Source of the DNA: Citrobacter sp. Marseille-Q6884
GTDB lineage: Bacteria; Pseudomonadota; Gammaproteobacteria; Enterobacterales; Enterobacteriaceae
DNA: 64,000 nt
NCBI RefSeq assembly: GCF_945906775.1
Contig: NZ_CAMDRE010000003.1
Location: 225,488 to 289,487 of the forward strand
Direction: 5' to 3'
Part shown: piece after piece, positions 34,198 through 42,353 of the stretch
Layout: every line of letters begins with the position of its first letter
How positions within the stretch are numbered: the first letter of the stretch is position 1
The notes under the pieces: model-generated
The model's database searches: none
The model's input: only the letters and a program-made list of their open reading frames with translations
What the model was told of the DNA's origin: nothing
Made by a program: the position numbers and the translations under genes

Positions 34198-36009
34198 ATG
34201 CCGTTAATTGCAGGGATCGATATCGGCAACGCCACCACTGAAGTGGCGTTGGCGCAGGATGGCCGGTTTATCGGCAGCGGGATTGTCGCCACGACCGGGA
34301 TGAAAGGCACGCGGGAGAATATCGCCGGGGTGGTCGCGTCCCTGCAGCAGGCGCTGGATAAAACGCCGTGGTCGCTGCAGGACGTGGCAAAAATCTGCAT
34401 CAACGAGGCCGCACCGGTGATTGGCGATGTGGCGATGGAAACCATCACTGAAACCATCATTACCGAATCAACGATGATTGGTCATAACCCGCAAACGCCC
34501 GGCGGCGTTGGCGTGGGCATGGGAACCACCATCGCCGTGGAGAAGTTGGCGGCGTTGAGCGAGGATCGATTTGCCCAGGGCTGGATACCGTTGGTGGGTG
34601 AGGAGATGGATTTCCTTGAGGCGGTTTGGTTTATCAATGAAGCGCTGGATCGCGGCGTCAACGTGGTGGCGGCCATCCTGAAAAAAGATGATGGCGTGCT
34701 GGTGAATAATCGCCTGCATCGGCCAATACCGGTGGTTGATGAAGTCACTCTACTGGAGAAGGTGCCGGAAGGCGTGCTGGCGGCGGTGGAAGTGGCGGCC
34801 CCGGGACAGGTGGTGCGGGTGCTGTCGAATCCTTACGGTATCGCAACCTTCTTTGCCCTGACCCCTGAGGAAACACAAACTATTGTCCCCATCGCCAGAG
34901 CGCTGATTGGCAACCGTTCCGCTGTGGTGCTGAAAACCCCGCAGGGAGATGTGCGATCAAGAGTGATCCCGGCGGGTAAGATCTTTATCCGTGGTGAAAA
35001 GCGTGGCGGTGAAGCCGACGTAGCGCAAGGCGCGCAGGCCATTATGCAGGCGATGAGCGCCTGCGCGCCCGTGTGTGATATTCGTGGTGAAGCAGGCACG
35101 CACGCAGGCGGCATGCTGGAGCGGGTGCGAAAGGTAATGGCGTCCCTGACCGGCCATGAGATGAGCGCGATATACATCCAGGATCTGCTGGCGGTGGATA
35201 CGTTTATTCCGCGCAAGGTGCAGGGCGGGATGGCCGGCGAGTGCGCCATGGAAAATGCCGTCGGGATGGCGGCGATGGTGAAAGCGGACCGTCTGCAAAT
35301 GCAGGTTATCGCCCGCGAACTGAGCGCCCGACTGCAGACCGAGGTGGTGGTGGGCGGCGTGGAGGCCAACATGGCCATCGCCGGGGCGTTAACCACTCCC
35401 GGCTGTGCGGCGCCGCTGGCGATCCTCGATCTCGGCGCCGGCTCGACGGATGCGGCGATCGTCAACGCGGAGGGGCAGATAACGGCGGTCCATCTCGCCG
35501 GGGCGGGGAATATGGTCAGCCTGTTGATTAAAACCGAGCTGGGCCTCGAGGATCTTTCGCTGGCGGAAGCGATAAAAAAATACCCGCTGGCCAAAGTGGA
35601 AAGCCTGTTCAGTATTCGTCACGAGAATGGCGCGGTGGAGTTCTTTCGGGAAGCCCTCAGCCCGGCGGTGTTCGCCAAAGTGGTGTACATCAAGGAGGGC
35701 GAACTGGTGCCGATCGATAACGCCAGCCCGCTGGAAAAAATTCGTCTCGTGCGCCGGCAGGCGAAAGAGAAAGTGTTTGTCACCAACTGCCTGCGCGCGC
35801 TGCGCCAGGTCTCACCCGGCGGTTCCATTCGCGATATCGCCTTTGTGGTGCTGGTGGGCGGCTCATCGCTGGACTTTGAGATCCCGCAGCTTATCACGGA
35901 AGCCTTGTCGCACTATGGCGTAGTCGCCGGGCAGGGCAATATTCGGGGAACAGAAGGGCCGCGCAATGCGGTCGCCACCGGGCTGCTACTGGCCGGTCAG
36001 GCGAATTAA
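34198..36009 (+). CDS. dhaF: Glycerol dehydratase reactivase large subunit DhaF
   Basis: A 603-residue molecular-chaperone-like ATPase (also gdrA or dhaB4) that with DhaG reactivates glycerol dehydratase. The actin/Hsp70-like phosphate loop GIDIGNATTEVAL is at the N-terminus and LDLGAGSTDAAIV near residue 420. GGAGG precedes the ATG at 34198. From memory the first half resembles the C. freundii protein (LAQDGRFIGSGIV), while the second half from roughly 35.1 kb resembles K. pneumoniae; the DNA also becomes more GC-rich there. This looks like a recombinant gene but keeps full length and frame. Confidence 0.94.
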   Translation: MPLIAGIDIGNATTEVALAQDGRFIGSGIVATTGMKGTRENIAGVVASLQQALDKTPWSLQDVAKICINEAAPVIGDVAMETITETIITESTMIGHNPQTPGGVGVGMGTTIAVEKLAALSEDRFAQGWIPLVGEEMDFLEAVWFINEALDRGVNVVAAILKKDDGVLVNNRLHRPIPVVDEVTLLEKVPEGVLAAVEVAAPGQVVRVLSNPYGIATFFALTPEETQTIVPIARALIGNRSAVVLKTPQGDVRSRVIPAGKIFIRGEKRGGEADVAQGAQAIMQAMSACAPVCDIRGEAGTHAGGMLERVRKVMASLTGHEMSAIYIQDLLAVDTFIPRKVQGGMAGECAMENAVGMAAMVKADRLQMQVIARELSARLQTEVVVGGVEANMAIAGALTTPGCAAPLAILDLGAGSTDAAIVNAEGQITAVHLAGAGNMVSLLIKTELGLEDLSLAEAIKKYPLAKVESLFSIRHENGAVEFFREALSPAVFAKVVYIKEGELVPIDNASPLEKIRLVRRQAKEKVFVTNCLRALRQVSPGGSIRDIAFVVLVGGSSLDFEIPQLITEALSHYGVVAGQGNIRGTEGPRNAVATGLLLAGQAN

Positions 36010-36062
36010 ACGGGCGCTCGCGCCAGCCTCTCTCTTTAACGTGCTATTTCAGGATGCCGATA

Positions 36063-36866
36063 ATGAACCAGACTTCTACCTTAACCGGGCAGTGCGTGGC
36101 CGAGTTTCTTGGCACCGGATTGCTCATTTTCTTCGGCGCGGGCTGCGTCGCTGCGCTGCGGGTCGCCGGGGCCAGCTTTGGTCAGTGGGAGATCAGTATT
36201 ATCTGGGGCCTTGGCGTCGCCATGGCCATCTACCTGACGGCCGGTGTCTCCGGCGCGCACCTTAATCCGGCGGTGACCATTGCCCTGTGGCTGTTCGCCT
36301 GTTTTGAACGCCGCAAGGTGCTGCCGTTTATTGTTGCCCAGACGGCCGGGGCCTTCTGCGCCGCCGCGCTGGTGTATGGGCTCTATCGCCAGCTGTTTCT
36401 CGATCTTGAACAGAGTCAGCATATCGTGCGCGGCACTGCCGCCAGCCTTAACCTGGCCGGGGTCTTTTCCACGTACCCGCATCCACATATCACTTTTATA
36501 CAAGCGTTTGCCGTTGAGACCACCATCACGGCAATCCTGATGGCGATGATCATGGCCCTGACCGACGACGGCAACGGAATTCCGCGCGGGCCGCTGGCGC
36601 CGTTGCTGATTGGCTTGCTGATCGCCGTGATCGGCGCGTCGATGGGGCCGCTAACCGGCTTTGCGCTGAATCCGGCGCGCGACTTCGGCCCAAAACTGTT
36701 TACCAGTCTGGCCGGGTGGGGCTCGATCGCCTTTACCGGTGTGCTGGCGATCCCTTACTTTCTGGTGCCGCTGCTGGCGCCGGTGGTGGGGGCGATTATC
36801 GGGGCGTTTTTGTATCGCAAGCTTATCGGCCGCTTTCTGCCGTGCGAATGCGGTATCGATGAGTAA
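36063..36866 (+). CDS. glpF: Glycerol uptake facilitator (aquaglyceroporin)
   Basis: A 267-residue member of the MIP family with six membrane helices and two half-helices. The two signature loops are SGAHLNPAV (about 64-72) and GFALNPARDFGP (about 199-210); the NPA + NPAR pair with the D after R is typical of glycerol-conducting channels. The start at 36063 has AGGA 8 bases upstream, better than ATG 36054. It follows dhaF and supplies substrate to the pathway. Klebsiella dha loci carry such a glpF here. Confidence 0.95.
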   Translation: MNQTSTLTGQCVAEFLGTGLLIFFGAGCVAALRVAGASFGQWEISIIWGLGVAMAIYLTAGVSGAHLNPAVTIALWLFACFERRKVLPFIVAQTAGAFCAAALVYGLYRQLFLDLEQSQHIVRGTAASLNLAGVFSTYPHPHITFIQAFAVETTITAILMAMIMALTDDGNGIPRGPLAPLLIGLLIAVIGASMGPLTGFALNPARDFGPKLFTSLAGWGSIAFTGVLAIPYFLVPLLAPVVGAIIGAFLYRKLIGRFLPCECGIDE

Positions 36867-36872
36867 AGCGGG

Positions 36873-36915
36873 ACCCGCCGCAGCGCGGCGGGTTTCCCCG
36901 GCCTGATGCCGGGGG
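36873..36915. terminator. Bidirectional terminator between glpF and hdeB
   Basis: Two adjacent hairpins: ACCCGCCGC / GCGGCGGGT (36873-36893) followed by TTT, and CCCCGGC / GCCGGGG (from 36896). They lie between convergent genes and probably serve both. Confidence 0.7.
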
Positions 36916-36917
36916 GG

Positions 36918-37247
36918 TTATTTTTTGATGACCGCGCTGAGATCGCCAAGTTTAGCGGCGGGGTTCTTGTGGCACTCCTGCAGCATTTTCGGTACCGAAA
37001 CGGTCTCGACTTCATGCCAGTCAACATAGTCGCCGCCGCTAAAGTCGGTGTTGCGATTCACTACCCAGAAGGCCACCGGGGTCATGCTTTTTGGGTTCAT
37101 ATCCATAAATTCCTGACAGGTCATATTCTGCGGCGTGGTTTCCTCAACCGCGAACGCCGGGCTGGTCATCAGACAGAATGTGGTAGCCGCCACGGTCAAT
37201 ACGAGTGCTTTAGGGAAGGTGCGAACAAGTCCCTGATATGAGATCAT
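36918..37247 (-). CDS. hdeB: HdeB-like acid-stress chaperone, 5' end replaced by IS5 sequence
   Basis: A 109-residue product with the HdeA/HdeB fold features: a signal peptide (LVLTVAATTFCLMTSPAFA, cleavage after AFA), then MTCQEFMDMNPKSMTPVAFWVVNR and a second cysteine in LQECHKN that would pair with the first. HdeB protects periplasmic proteins at low pH. The native 5' end is lost at 37213; codons upstream come from an IS5 terminus, which by chance supplies an in-frame ATG at 37247 (MISYQGLVRTFPK). The hybrid leader still has a basic and hydrophobic profile, so export is possible, but the native promoter is gone. Confidence 0.7.
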   Translation of the reverse strand: MISYQGLVRTFPKALVLTVAATTFCLMTSPAFAVEETTPQNMTCQEFMDMNPKSMTPVAFWVVNRNTDFSGGDYVDWHEVETVSVPKMLQECHKNPAAKLGDLSAVIKK

Positions 37248-37283
37248 GTTTGTCATCTGGAGCCATGGAACAGGGTTCATTAT
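37214..37283 (+). mobile_element. IS5 left-end remnant (about 70 bp)
   Basis: GGAAGGTGCGAACAAGTCCC and the following leader up to the transposase start codon match the classic E. coli IS5 end (from memory), not the ISKpn26 variant elsewhere here, which reads AAGTTCCTGA. The rest of the element is missing. The flank TTAG at 37210-37213 fits an IS5 target. It joins the chromosomal dha segment to plasmid sequence. Confidence 0.75.
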
Positions 37284-37686
37284 GAGGCGATTGATTGAGC
37301 CAGAACTGGCAGAAAAGGCCGTACTGAAAATGGATGCCAATGGCTTTGAAGAATGCCTGTCTTTGTGCCAAAAGCTGCGTTCCGCATATGAACGTAGGGA
37401 TGTTTATCTGGCGCACCAGCTAAACCTCACTCTGCGGCTGAAGCTTTACATATACGCCGGTCTGCCTGAGTTTTTCAAAATTGTAACCCAACTGTGGATT
37501 AACCTGTGGCCAACTCTGAGTTACACGTTCGAATCTGACTCGGAGGATAAATGGCCAATATTTTTCTCGTCGCTTGAACTCGCTCTTTCAAACAGGGATG
37601 CAGGGGCAGCAGCAGATGCCATTAGAGAGTCACTGGATAAGGGGTTGCGGATCTATCTCAGCTTGTTAACCGAGCAAGGTGAGTAA
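37282..37686 (+). pseudogene. Ligand-binding (FCD-like) part of a GntR-family regulator, DNA-binding domain lost
   Basis: A 134-codon reading frame beginning exactly at the former IS5 transposase ATG. The sequence starts MRRLIEPELAEKAVLKMDA, matching the first helix of an FCD domain (R-x-x-x-E-x-x-x-A pattern), continues with an all-helical stretch AHQLNLTLRLKLYIYAGLPEFF, and ends with ALSNRDAGAAADAIRESLD, as in FadR/GntR C-terminal domains. No winged-helix DNA-binding region precedes it. The IS5 remnant therefore most likely deleted the first part of a regulator gene and left an expressible but DNA-binding-defective fragment. Confidence 0.65.
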
Positions 37687-37712
37687 ACCGGCTACTAGTA
37701 GCCGGTTCGGAT

Positions 37713-38099
37713 TCAACGTTTGAGGGTTTGCATCATCAGGGAGGGTTTAGGAATTGGTTCTTTCTGCTCAGCAGGCTTATCCGAATCAATGATGGTTGTT
37801 GCTCGGATACCTGTGGCCTGGGTTTCCACTGGTGAAGAATTCCGTTCAACGGCAATGCCCAGCGTTTGCGACAGAATGTTGCTCAGCGTTTCGGCATTAA
37901 ACGATGTCGTGGTTTGTGCGGCCAGCAAATTTATTAACCGAGGGTCGAGCTCATGCAAGGCAGACGCAATTACCAGTGCCTTACGGTAAAATTCCCCCCG
38001 GGATCGGCGGGGTAAGCGCTCCATAATATCAAGAGCTTTACCGTCTTCTGGATTATTGCCGGGGCGGAGCCAGACGAGTAAACGTTTATCTTCTTCCAT
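37713..38099 (-). CDS. parR: ParR/StbB-like plasmid partition adaptor
   Basis: A 128-residue protein downstream of parM in the same direction, separated by 13 bases. Residues 10-60 contain a ribbon-helix-helix-like segment (LLVWLRPGNN...RLPRRSRGEFYRKALVIASAL), and the C-terminal tail is disordered and Pro/Ser-rich (PIPKPSLMMQTLKR), as in StbB proteins. ParR binds the parC centromere and caps ParM filaments. The ATG at 38099 was selected since longer frames overlap parM. Confidence 0.8.
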   Translation of the reverse strand: MEEDKRLLVWLRPGNNPEDGKALDIMERLPRRSRGEFYRKALVIASALHELDPRLINLLAAQTTTSFNAETLSNILSQTLGIAVERNSSPVETQATGIRATTIIDSDKPAEQKEPIPKPSLMMQTLKR

Positions 38100-38112
38100 C
38101 ACATAACCTCGT

Positions 38113-39075
38113 TTAGACGCTTGCCATTGCTTTGACGAGCGCGAGCTGCGCGTCAGGCGCTTTGATGACATCCAGCTTAGGGAATAGTTCGACAATATGA
38201 GAATGGATGAGCTCAGCACCGCCCCCGGCCAGTATGATTTTGTGGACGCTGTTCTGACGACGTATATCAGCTGCAACAGCTTCGGCCAGATTTTTCGACT
38301 CAGAATCGATAACGTCAATGATGGCATCAATTTTAGAGTGATCATTGACCGCAGAAGCAATCAACGCTCTATCATGACGGTTTTTAATGATGATATCCGC
38401 AATGGCATAACTACTTGGAGACTGGGCATCCTGGAGCGCAGCCATAACAGCTTTTGTCACTCGTGAAACGCCAACATCGCTGTTGCCAAAGATATCAGAT
38501 ATGCCCTCCATTGCCCCCTGAATGATGGCCAGGTCTAGGGTTGTTCCCCCCAGATCGACAACCAGGGTTCGTGTAAGCTGCGTGGTTGTTTTAGGATCAA
38601 TCAGATATTCAGCCGCAGGTACTGATTCAGGCATTACGTTAACTTTTACAACATGAAAAGTTTCGCCATTATTCAGGGTTATTGGGCCCATAACGTTGGC
38701 CTTTTTCTTTTCAATATTAGCTTCGTTCAACTGCGCATCGCTCGTGAAGAACATGGCCACCGGCAGTGTCACTGTAAGTTCAACATCCTGTGGCTCAAGA
38801 CCGGAAGTCAAAAGGGCATGATGAATTGCTACGCGACTTACAGCGTCGAACTGGAAAGAGGTATGCGTTGTTGTAATTGCAGATGTTGAACCAATGTCGT
38901 GAGTAAATTTCCGCCCATCAATGAGATAGTTGTAGATAGTTTTACCACCAAATGCGAGTGGAGTAGCCCAGCCTTCGCGGAAGGCGTTCTGCGAAACATG
39001 AGTTTTGATTTCACCATTCTCAATCCAGGCAAGTTTTACGTTCGTTGAGCCGTCATCACAAGCGATGTTCATCAT
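38113..39075 (-). CDS. parM: ParM/StbA-like actin ATPase for plasmid segregation
   Basis: A 320-residue actin-like protein that polymerises to push plasmid copies apart. The phosphate-1 loop is CDDGSTNVKLAW near the start, the phosphate-2 loop is VDLGGTTLDLAI (about 165), and the adenosine loop is LAGGGAELI (about 275). Size equals R1 ParM (320). Start codon 39075 has TGAGGT upstream; tandem ATG 39072 is equally possible. This is the best evidence that the window is plasmid-borne. Confidence 0.93.
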   Translation of the reverse strand: MMNIACDDGSTNVKLAWIENGEIKTHVSQNAFREGWATPLAFGGKTIYNYLIDGRKFTHDIGSTSAITTTHTSFQFDAVSRVAIHHALLTSGLEPQDVELTVTLPVAMFFTSDAQLNEANIEKKKANVMGPITLNNGETFHVVKVNVMPESVPAAEYLIDPKTTTQLTRTLVVDLGGTTLDLAIIQGAMEGISDIFGNSDVGVSRVTKAVMAALQDAQSPSSYAIADIIIKNRHDRALIASAVNDHSKIDAIIDVIDSESKNLAEAVAADIRRQNSVHKIILAGGGAELIHSHIVELFPKLDVIKAPDAQLALVKAMASV

Positions 39076-39507
39076 GGTATATACCTCATTAAAATGTTCA
39101 AAAGTATCAAAAATCTCTGCCATTTTAGATAGTAAGCCATCCTGAAGCAAGGAATGCGCACCTGTAGCGCACGTTTAATGTCCACAAAATGACTATGAAA
39201 AGTGAATTACGAGTGAGTAAAACAGGAACGATTCTATCGGATTGAAATCTGGCGGGGTAAACGAGAAAGAGGGATGTATACGTACATGCAGAGGTCGGTA
39301 GCCCTGGAACACCAACGGAAAAAGTAACAAACCACCCGAAAAATGAACCAGTGCCACCAGACTAAATTGTGACAATCGATAGCCAATACTGCAAGAGAAC
39401 CTAAGAATAAAAGGTATCGCTATATGACAGCTCAGTCGGTAAAATCGAGGAAACCATGTCGGATCACCATTGTAGTTTCTGGTTAGTTCAATAATGAGGT
39501 ATCCCCA
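39076..39507. other. Non-coding region upstream of parM (expected parC location)
   Basis: A 432-bp stretch without a convincing gene. In ParMRC systems the centromere and promoter lie upstream of parM. I see no clear tandem iterons; the only symmetric element is GTGCGCTACAGGTGCGC (complement at about 39153-39170). Runs of Ts and the sequence AAAATG recur but not with a fixed period. Confidence 0.35.
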
Positions 39508-39738
39508 ATGACATCCATTCTGCTTACTTCTGATTCTGTTGATGGGTACACTTTTTGTATTTCTACTGATGGTAATGGATGTAAGCTGTCAGTCAGGCCA
39601 GAATACCGGCGCAATGGCACACAAACTTATGATGGCTGGTTTCCCAGATACTACTCAAAGCCTCAGTATGCTAAAGCAGCGTTAACAAGGTTCCTTGGAG
39701 AATCTGTTAACTGGTCACCACGGACGGGGCTCAGTTAG
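39508..39738 (+). CDS. Small unknown protein
   Basis: A 76-residue protein rich in aromatic and polar residues (DGWFPRYYSKPQYAKAALTRFLGE), without membrane segment or recognised domain. It starts 8 bases after AATGAGGT. I do not recognise it. Confidence 0.45.
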   Translation: MTSILLTSDSVDGYTFCISTDGNGCKLSVRPEYRRNGTQTYDGWFPRYYSKPQYAKAALTRFLGESVNWSPRTGLS

Positions 39739-39938
39739 TCACAGGATACGTAACAGCCTGAGTCCGAGGATACCAACAAGTCAAGAGAACCCCCTGATAA
39801 ACCCTTAACAATCAACACCTTACCTTGGTGCGCTTAATGAACCTTATGTTGAATTATGGTTAAGTAGTCGATTTTATGGTTGGAAGTGCCTGTTTGCAGT
39901 AAAATGCAGTTCATTACCTTTAACCACTGGAACTAGAC

Positions 39939-40253
39939 ATGGCTAATGAAGATCTCCCCTCTGGGTGCAAACGCTGTAAAGGATGCAATCAGGTTAAACC
40001 CTTCGAAGAATTCGGTAAGGAACTTAAGGGTAAGTTTGGCCTTAAAAGTAAATGCAAGTTGTGCATTAGCGATAAAAACAGAAATTATGCTGCCGGTTCC
40101 GGTGCAGGTGTAAAACTCCAAAACAATAAAAAATACCAGACCGAGCATAAGAGTGAACTGGCAGAAAAGATGAGAGTAAGACGGGCAAAGAAAAAATTTG
40201 GAGATAACTATGAAGCATATCTAGCATCTTTAGAAAGGATTAAAAACCTCTGA
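39939..40253 (+). CDS. Small Cys-rich (zinc-finger-like) protein
   Basis: A 104-residue basic protein. The N-terminus has CKRCKGCNQVKPFEEF and then KCKLCISDKNRNY, a four-cysteine arrangement resembling the zinc-binding part of phage HNH or endonuclease VII-like proteins; the C-terminus is Lys/Arg-rich (KMRVRRAKKKFGD). It lacks the histidines needed for HNH catalysis, so a DNA-binding or accessory role is more likely. It is alone on its transcript as far as I can see. Confidence 0.6.
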   Translation: MANEDLPSGCKRCKGCNQVKPFEEFGKELKGKFGLKSKCKLCISDKNRNYAAGSGAGVKLQNNKKYQTEHKSELAEKMRVRRAKKKFGDNYEAYLASLERIKNL

Positions 40254-40386
40254 TAATTACATAACAACCTTAGCCAATAAGACACAAAGATTATGTATTG
40301 TTGCTTTTATTTCAAAGCATCAACTTTATTGAAAAGTTACGCTATACACTGTGCAATTTATTATGCTGATTTAATTTGGTGATTAT

Positions 40387-40815
40387 ATGAGTTGTCATGA
40401 CAGAGACATCAATAAGATCCTTCAATCATTCACTCACTTAATGGTTGAAGCAAAAAAAAGCATCTTTCATTCAAAATCAATGAAGGTTCAAGGTCTTCAG
40501 TTAGTAGATGAGTTATACATCCGTGCCCGGACGGGAAAAATGTCATACCTCGGTTCGTCGGTACTGGTAGTCGCAACCATTTCAGTGAAGACCCCAGGCA
40601 AAGGATTTTTCAGACAGTTACTCTCGAAATTAAAAGAAGCAGCTGAGACAAATAACTACATCTTAAAGGTTGAGAATGTCATCAGCACCGAACTTAGGGA
40701 GTTTCTTATCAGAGAGGGTTTTTCATTTCCTGGTGAACGGTGGATGTGCGGTTCCGGCTACTGGGCTCCATCATCACTTAGGCTTAATGACCAATTAAGC
40801 ACCCTCCCCGTCTAA
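40387..40815 (+). CDS. Unknown protein, possible GNAT-like fold
   Basis: A 142-residue protein. The middle (VLVVATISVKTPGKGFFRQLLSKLKEAAE) resembles the beta4-alpha3 acetyl-CoA loop region of GNAT acetyltransferases, and the following NVISTELREFLIREGF resembles the GNAT helix 4/strand 7 region. No clear Q/RxxGxG/A pocket is present (TPGKGF only), so the assignment is weak. TTGAAA and TATACA upstream (about 40330) may be its promoter. Confidence 0.5.
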   Translation: MSCHDRDINKILQSFTHLMVEAKKSIFHSKSMKVQGLQLVDELYIRARTGKMSYLGSSVLVVATISVKTPGKGFFRQLLSKLKEAAETNNYILKVENVISTELREFLIREGFSFPGERWMCGSGYWAPSSLRLNDQLSTLPV

Positions 40816-40828
40816 TATGAGGCCGTAA

Positions 40829-41088
40829 ATGTTCATAACCCCTGAAGTTGCTTATGTCTGCGAGCTGTTACATAAATATGATGTACTTCCACTCGAATGT
40901 GATGGTCATACTATGGTTGTAAGTTGCCTGCTAGATAGATTCTGTATACCGCACCAGCGCATCGTTGGAGAAGTAACGTTGGCTGGAACTGGCCAGATAA
41001 TTCGACCTCATCTGTGGATAGAGTATGACGAATACATAATAGATTACCGCCTCCGCATGTGGGCAAGGAAAACCGAAGATAATGTTAG
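40829..41088 (+). pseudogene. Unknown gene truncated by ISKpn26 copy 3
   Basis: Eighty-six codons (MFITPEVAYVCELLHKYDVL...RMWARKTEDNV) cut at 41088. The segment ECDGHTMVVSCLL...PHLWIEYDEYIIDYRLRMW, with a cysteine followed by H...D spacing, hints at a transglutaminase-like cysteine peptidase fold, but this is only an impression. The distal part is not found in the window. Confidence 0.5.
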
Positions 41089-42284
41089 GGAAGGTGCGAA
41101 TAAGCAGGTCATTTCTTCCCAAGCTGACTCGCTGATTAAAATTTCGCGGATCTGGGCCGATTTTTTTCCCGCAAACACATCGAATCAGCCTATTTAGGCT
41201 ATTTTTTCCACCATTTCTGGCGTTATTTCCGGTTTTTACTGAGATCTCTCCCACTGACGTATCATTTGGTCCACCCGAAACAGGTTGGCCAGGGTGAATA
41301 ACATCGCCAGTTGGTTATCGTTTTTCAGCAGCCCTTTGTATCTGGCTTTCACGAAGCCGAACTGCCGCTTGATGATGCGAAACGGGTGCTCCACCCTGGC
41401 ACGGATGCTGGCTTTCATGTATTCGATGTTGATGGCCGTTTTGTTCTTGCGCGGATGCTGCTTCAAGGTTTTTACCTTGCCGGGACGCTCGGCGATCAGC
41501 CAGTCCACATCCACCTCGGCCAGCTCCTCGCGCTGTGGCGCTCCTTGGTAGCCGGCATCGGCTGAGACAAATTGCTCCTCTCCATGAAGCAGATTACCCA
41601 GCTGATTGAGGTCATGCTCGTTGGCCGCGGTGGTGACTAGGCTGTGGGTCAGGCCACTCTTGGCATCGACACCAATGTGGACCTTCATGCCAAAGTGCCA
41701 CTGATTGCCTTTCTTGGTCTGATGCATCTCCGGATCGCGTTGCTGCTCTTTGTTCTTGGTAGAGCTGGGTGCCTCAATGATGGTGGCATCCACCAAAGTG
41801 CCTTGGGTCATCATGACGCCTGCTTCGGCCAGCCAGCGATTGATGGTCTTGAACAATTGACGGGCCAGTTGATGCTGCTCGAGCAGGTGGCGGAAATTCA
41901 TGATGGTGGTGCGATCCGGCAGGGCGCTATCCAGGGATAATCGGGCAAACAGGCGCATGGAGGCGATTTCGTACAGGGCATCTTCCATGGCACCGTCGCT
42001 CAGGTTGTACCAATGCTGCATGCAGTGAATACGCAGCATGGTCTCCAGCGGATAGGGCCGTCGGCCATTGCCCGCCTTGGGATAAAACGGCTCGATGACA
42101 GCGGTCATATTCTGCCATGGCAGAATCTGCTCCATGCGGGAGAGGAAAATCTCTTTTCGGGTCTGACGGCGCTTAGTGCTGAATTCACTATCGGCGAAGG
42201 TGAGTTGATGGCTCATGATGTCCCTCTGGGATGCGCTCCGGATGAATATGATGATCTCATATCAGGAACTTGTTCGCACCTTCC
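41089..42284 (-). mobile_element. IS5-family element, ISKpn26-like, copy 3
   Basis: A 1196-bp copy in the same orientation as copy 1. The left flank is TTAG (41085-41088) and the right flank is TTAA (42285-42288), so no target duplication. The right end is only 11 bp from the left end of ISPpu12. Confidence 0.93.
41236..42216 (-). CDS. IS5-family transposase (copy 3)
   Basis: A 326-residue intact transposase with the NMTAVIEP allele and one extra change in FGMKVHIGVD (Ala to Val) relative to copies 1 and 2. Confidence 0.95.
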   Translation of the reverse strand: MSHQLTFADSEFSTKRRQTRKEIFLSRMEQILPWQNMTAVIEPFYPKAGNGRRPYPLETMLRIHCMQHWYNLSDGAMEDALYEIASMRLFARLSLDSALPDRTTIMNFRHLLEQHQLARQLFKTINRWLAEAGVMMTQGTLVDATIIEAPSSTKNKEQQRDPEMHQTKKGNQWHFGMKVHIGVDAKSGLTHSLVTTAANEHDLNQLGNLLHGEEQFVSADAGYQGAPQREELAEVDVDWLIAERPGKVKTLKQHPRKNKTAINIEYMKASIRARVEHPFRIIKRQFGFVKARYKGLLKNDNQLAMLFTLANLFRVDQMIRQWERSQ

Positions 42285-42353
42285 TTAATTTAATGGGGTA
42301 TACGGATTTAATGGTTGATGGGGCACCTTCACCCCATCAATCTGATACCACCC

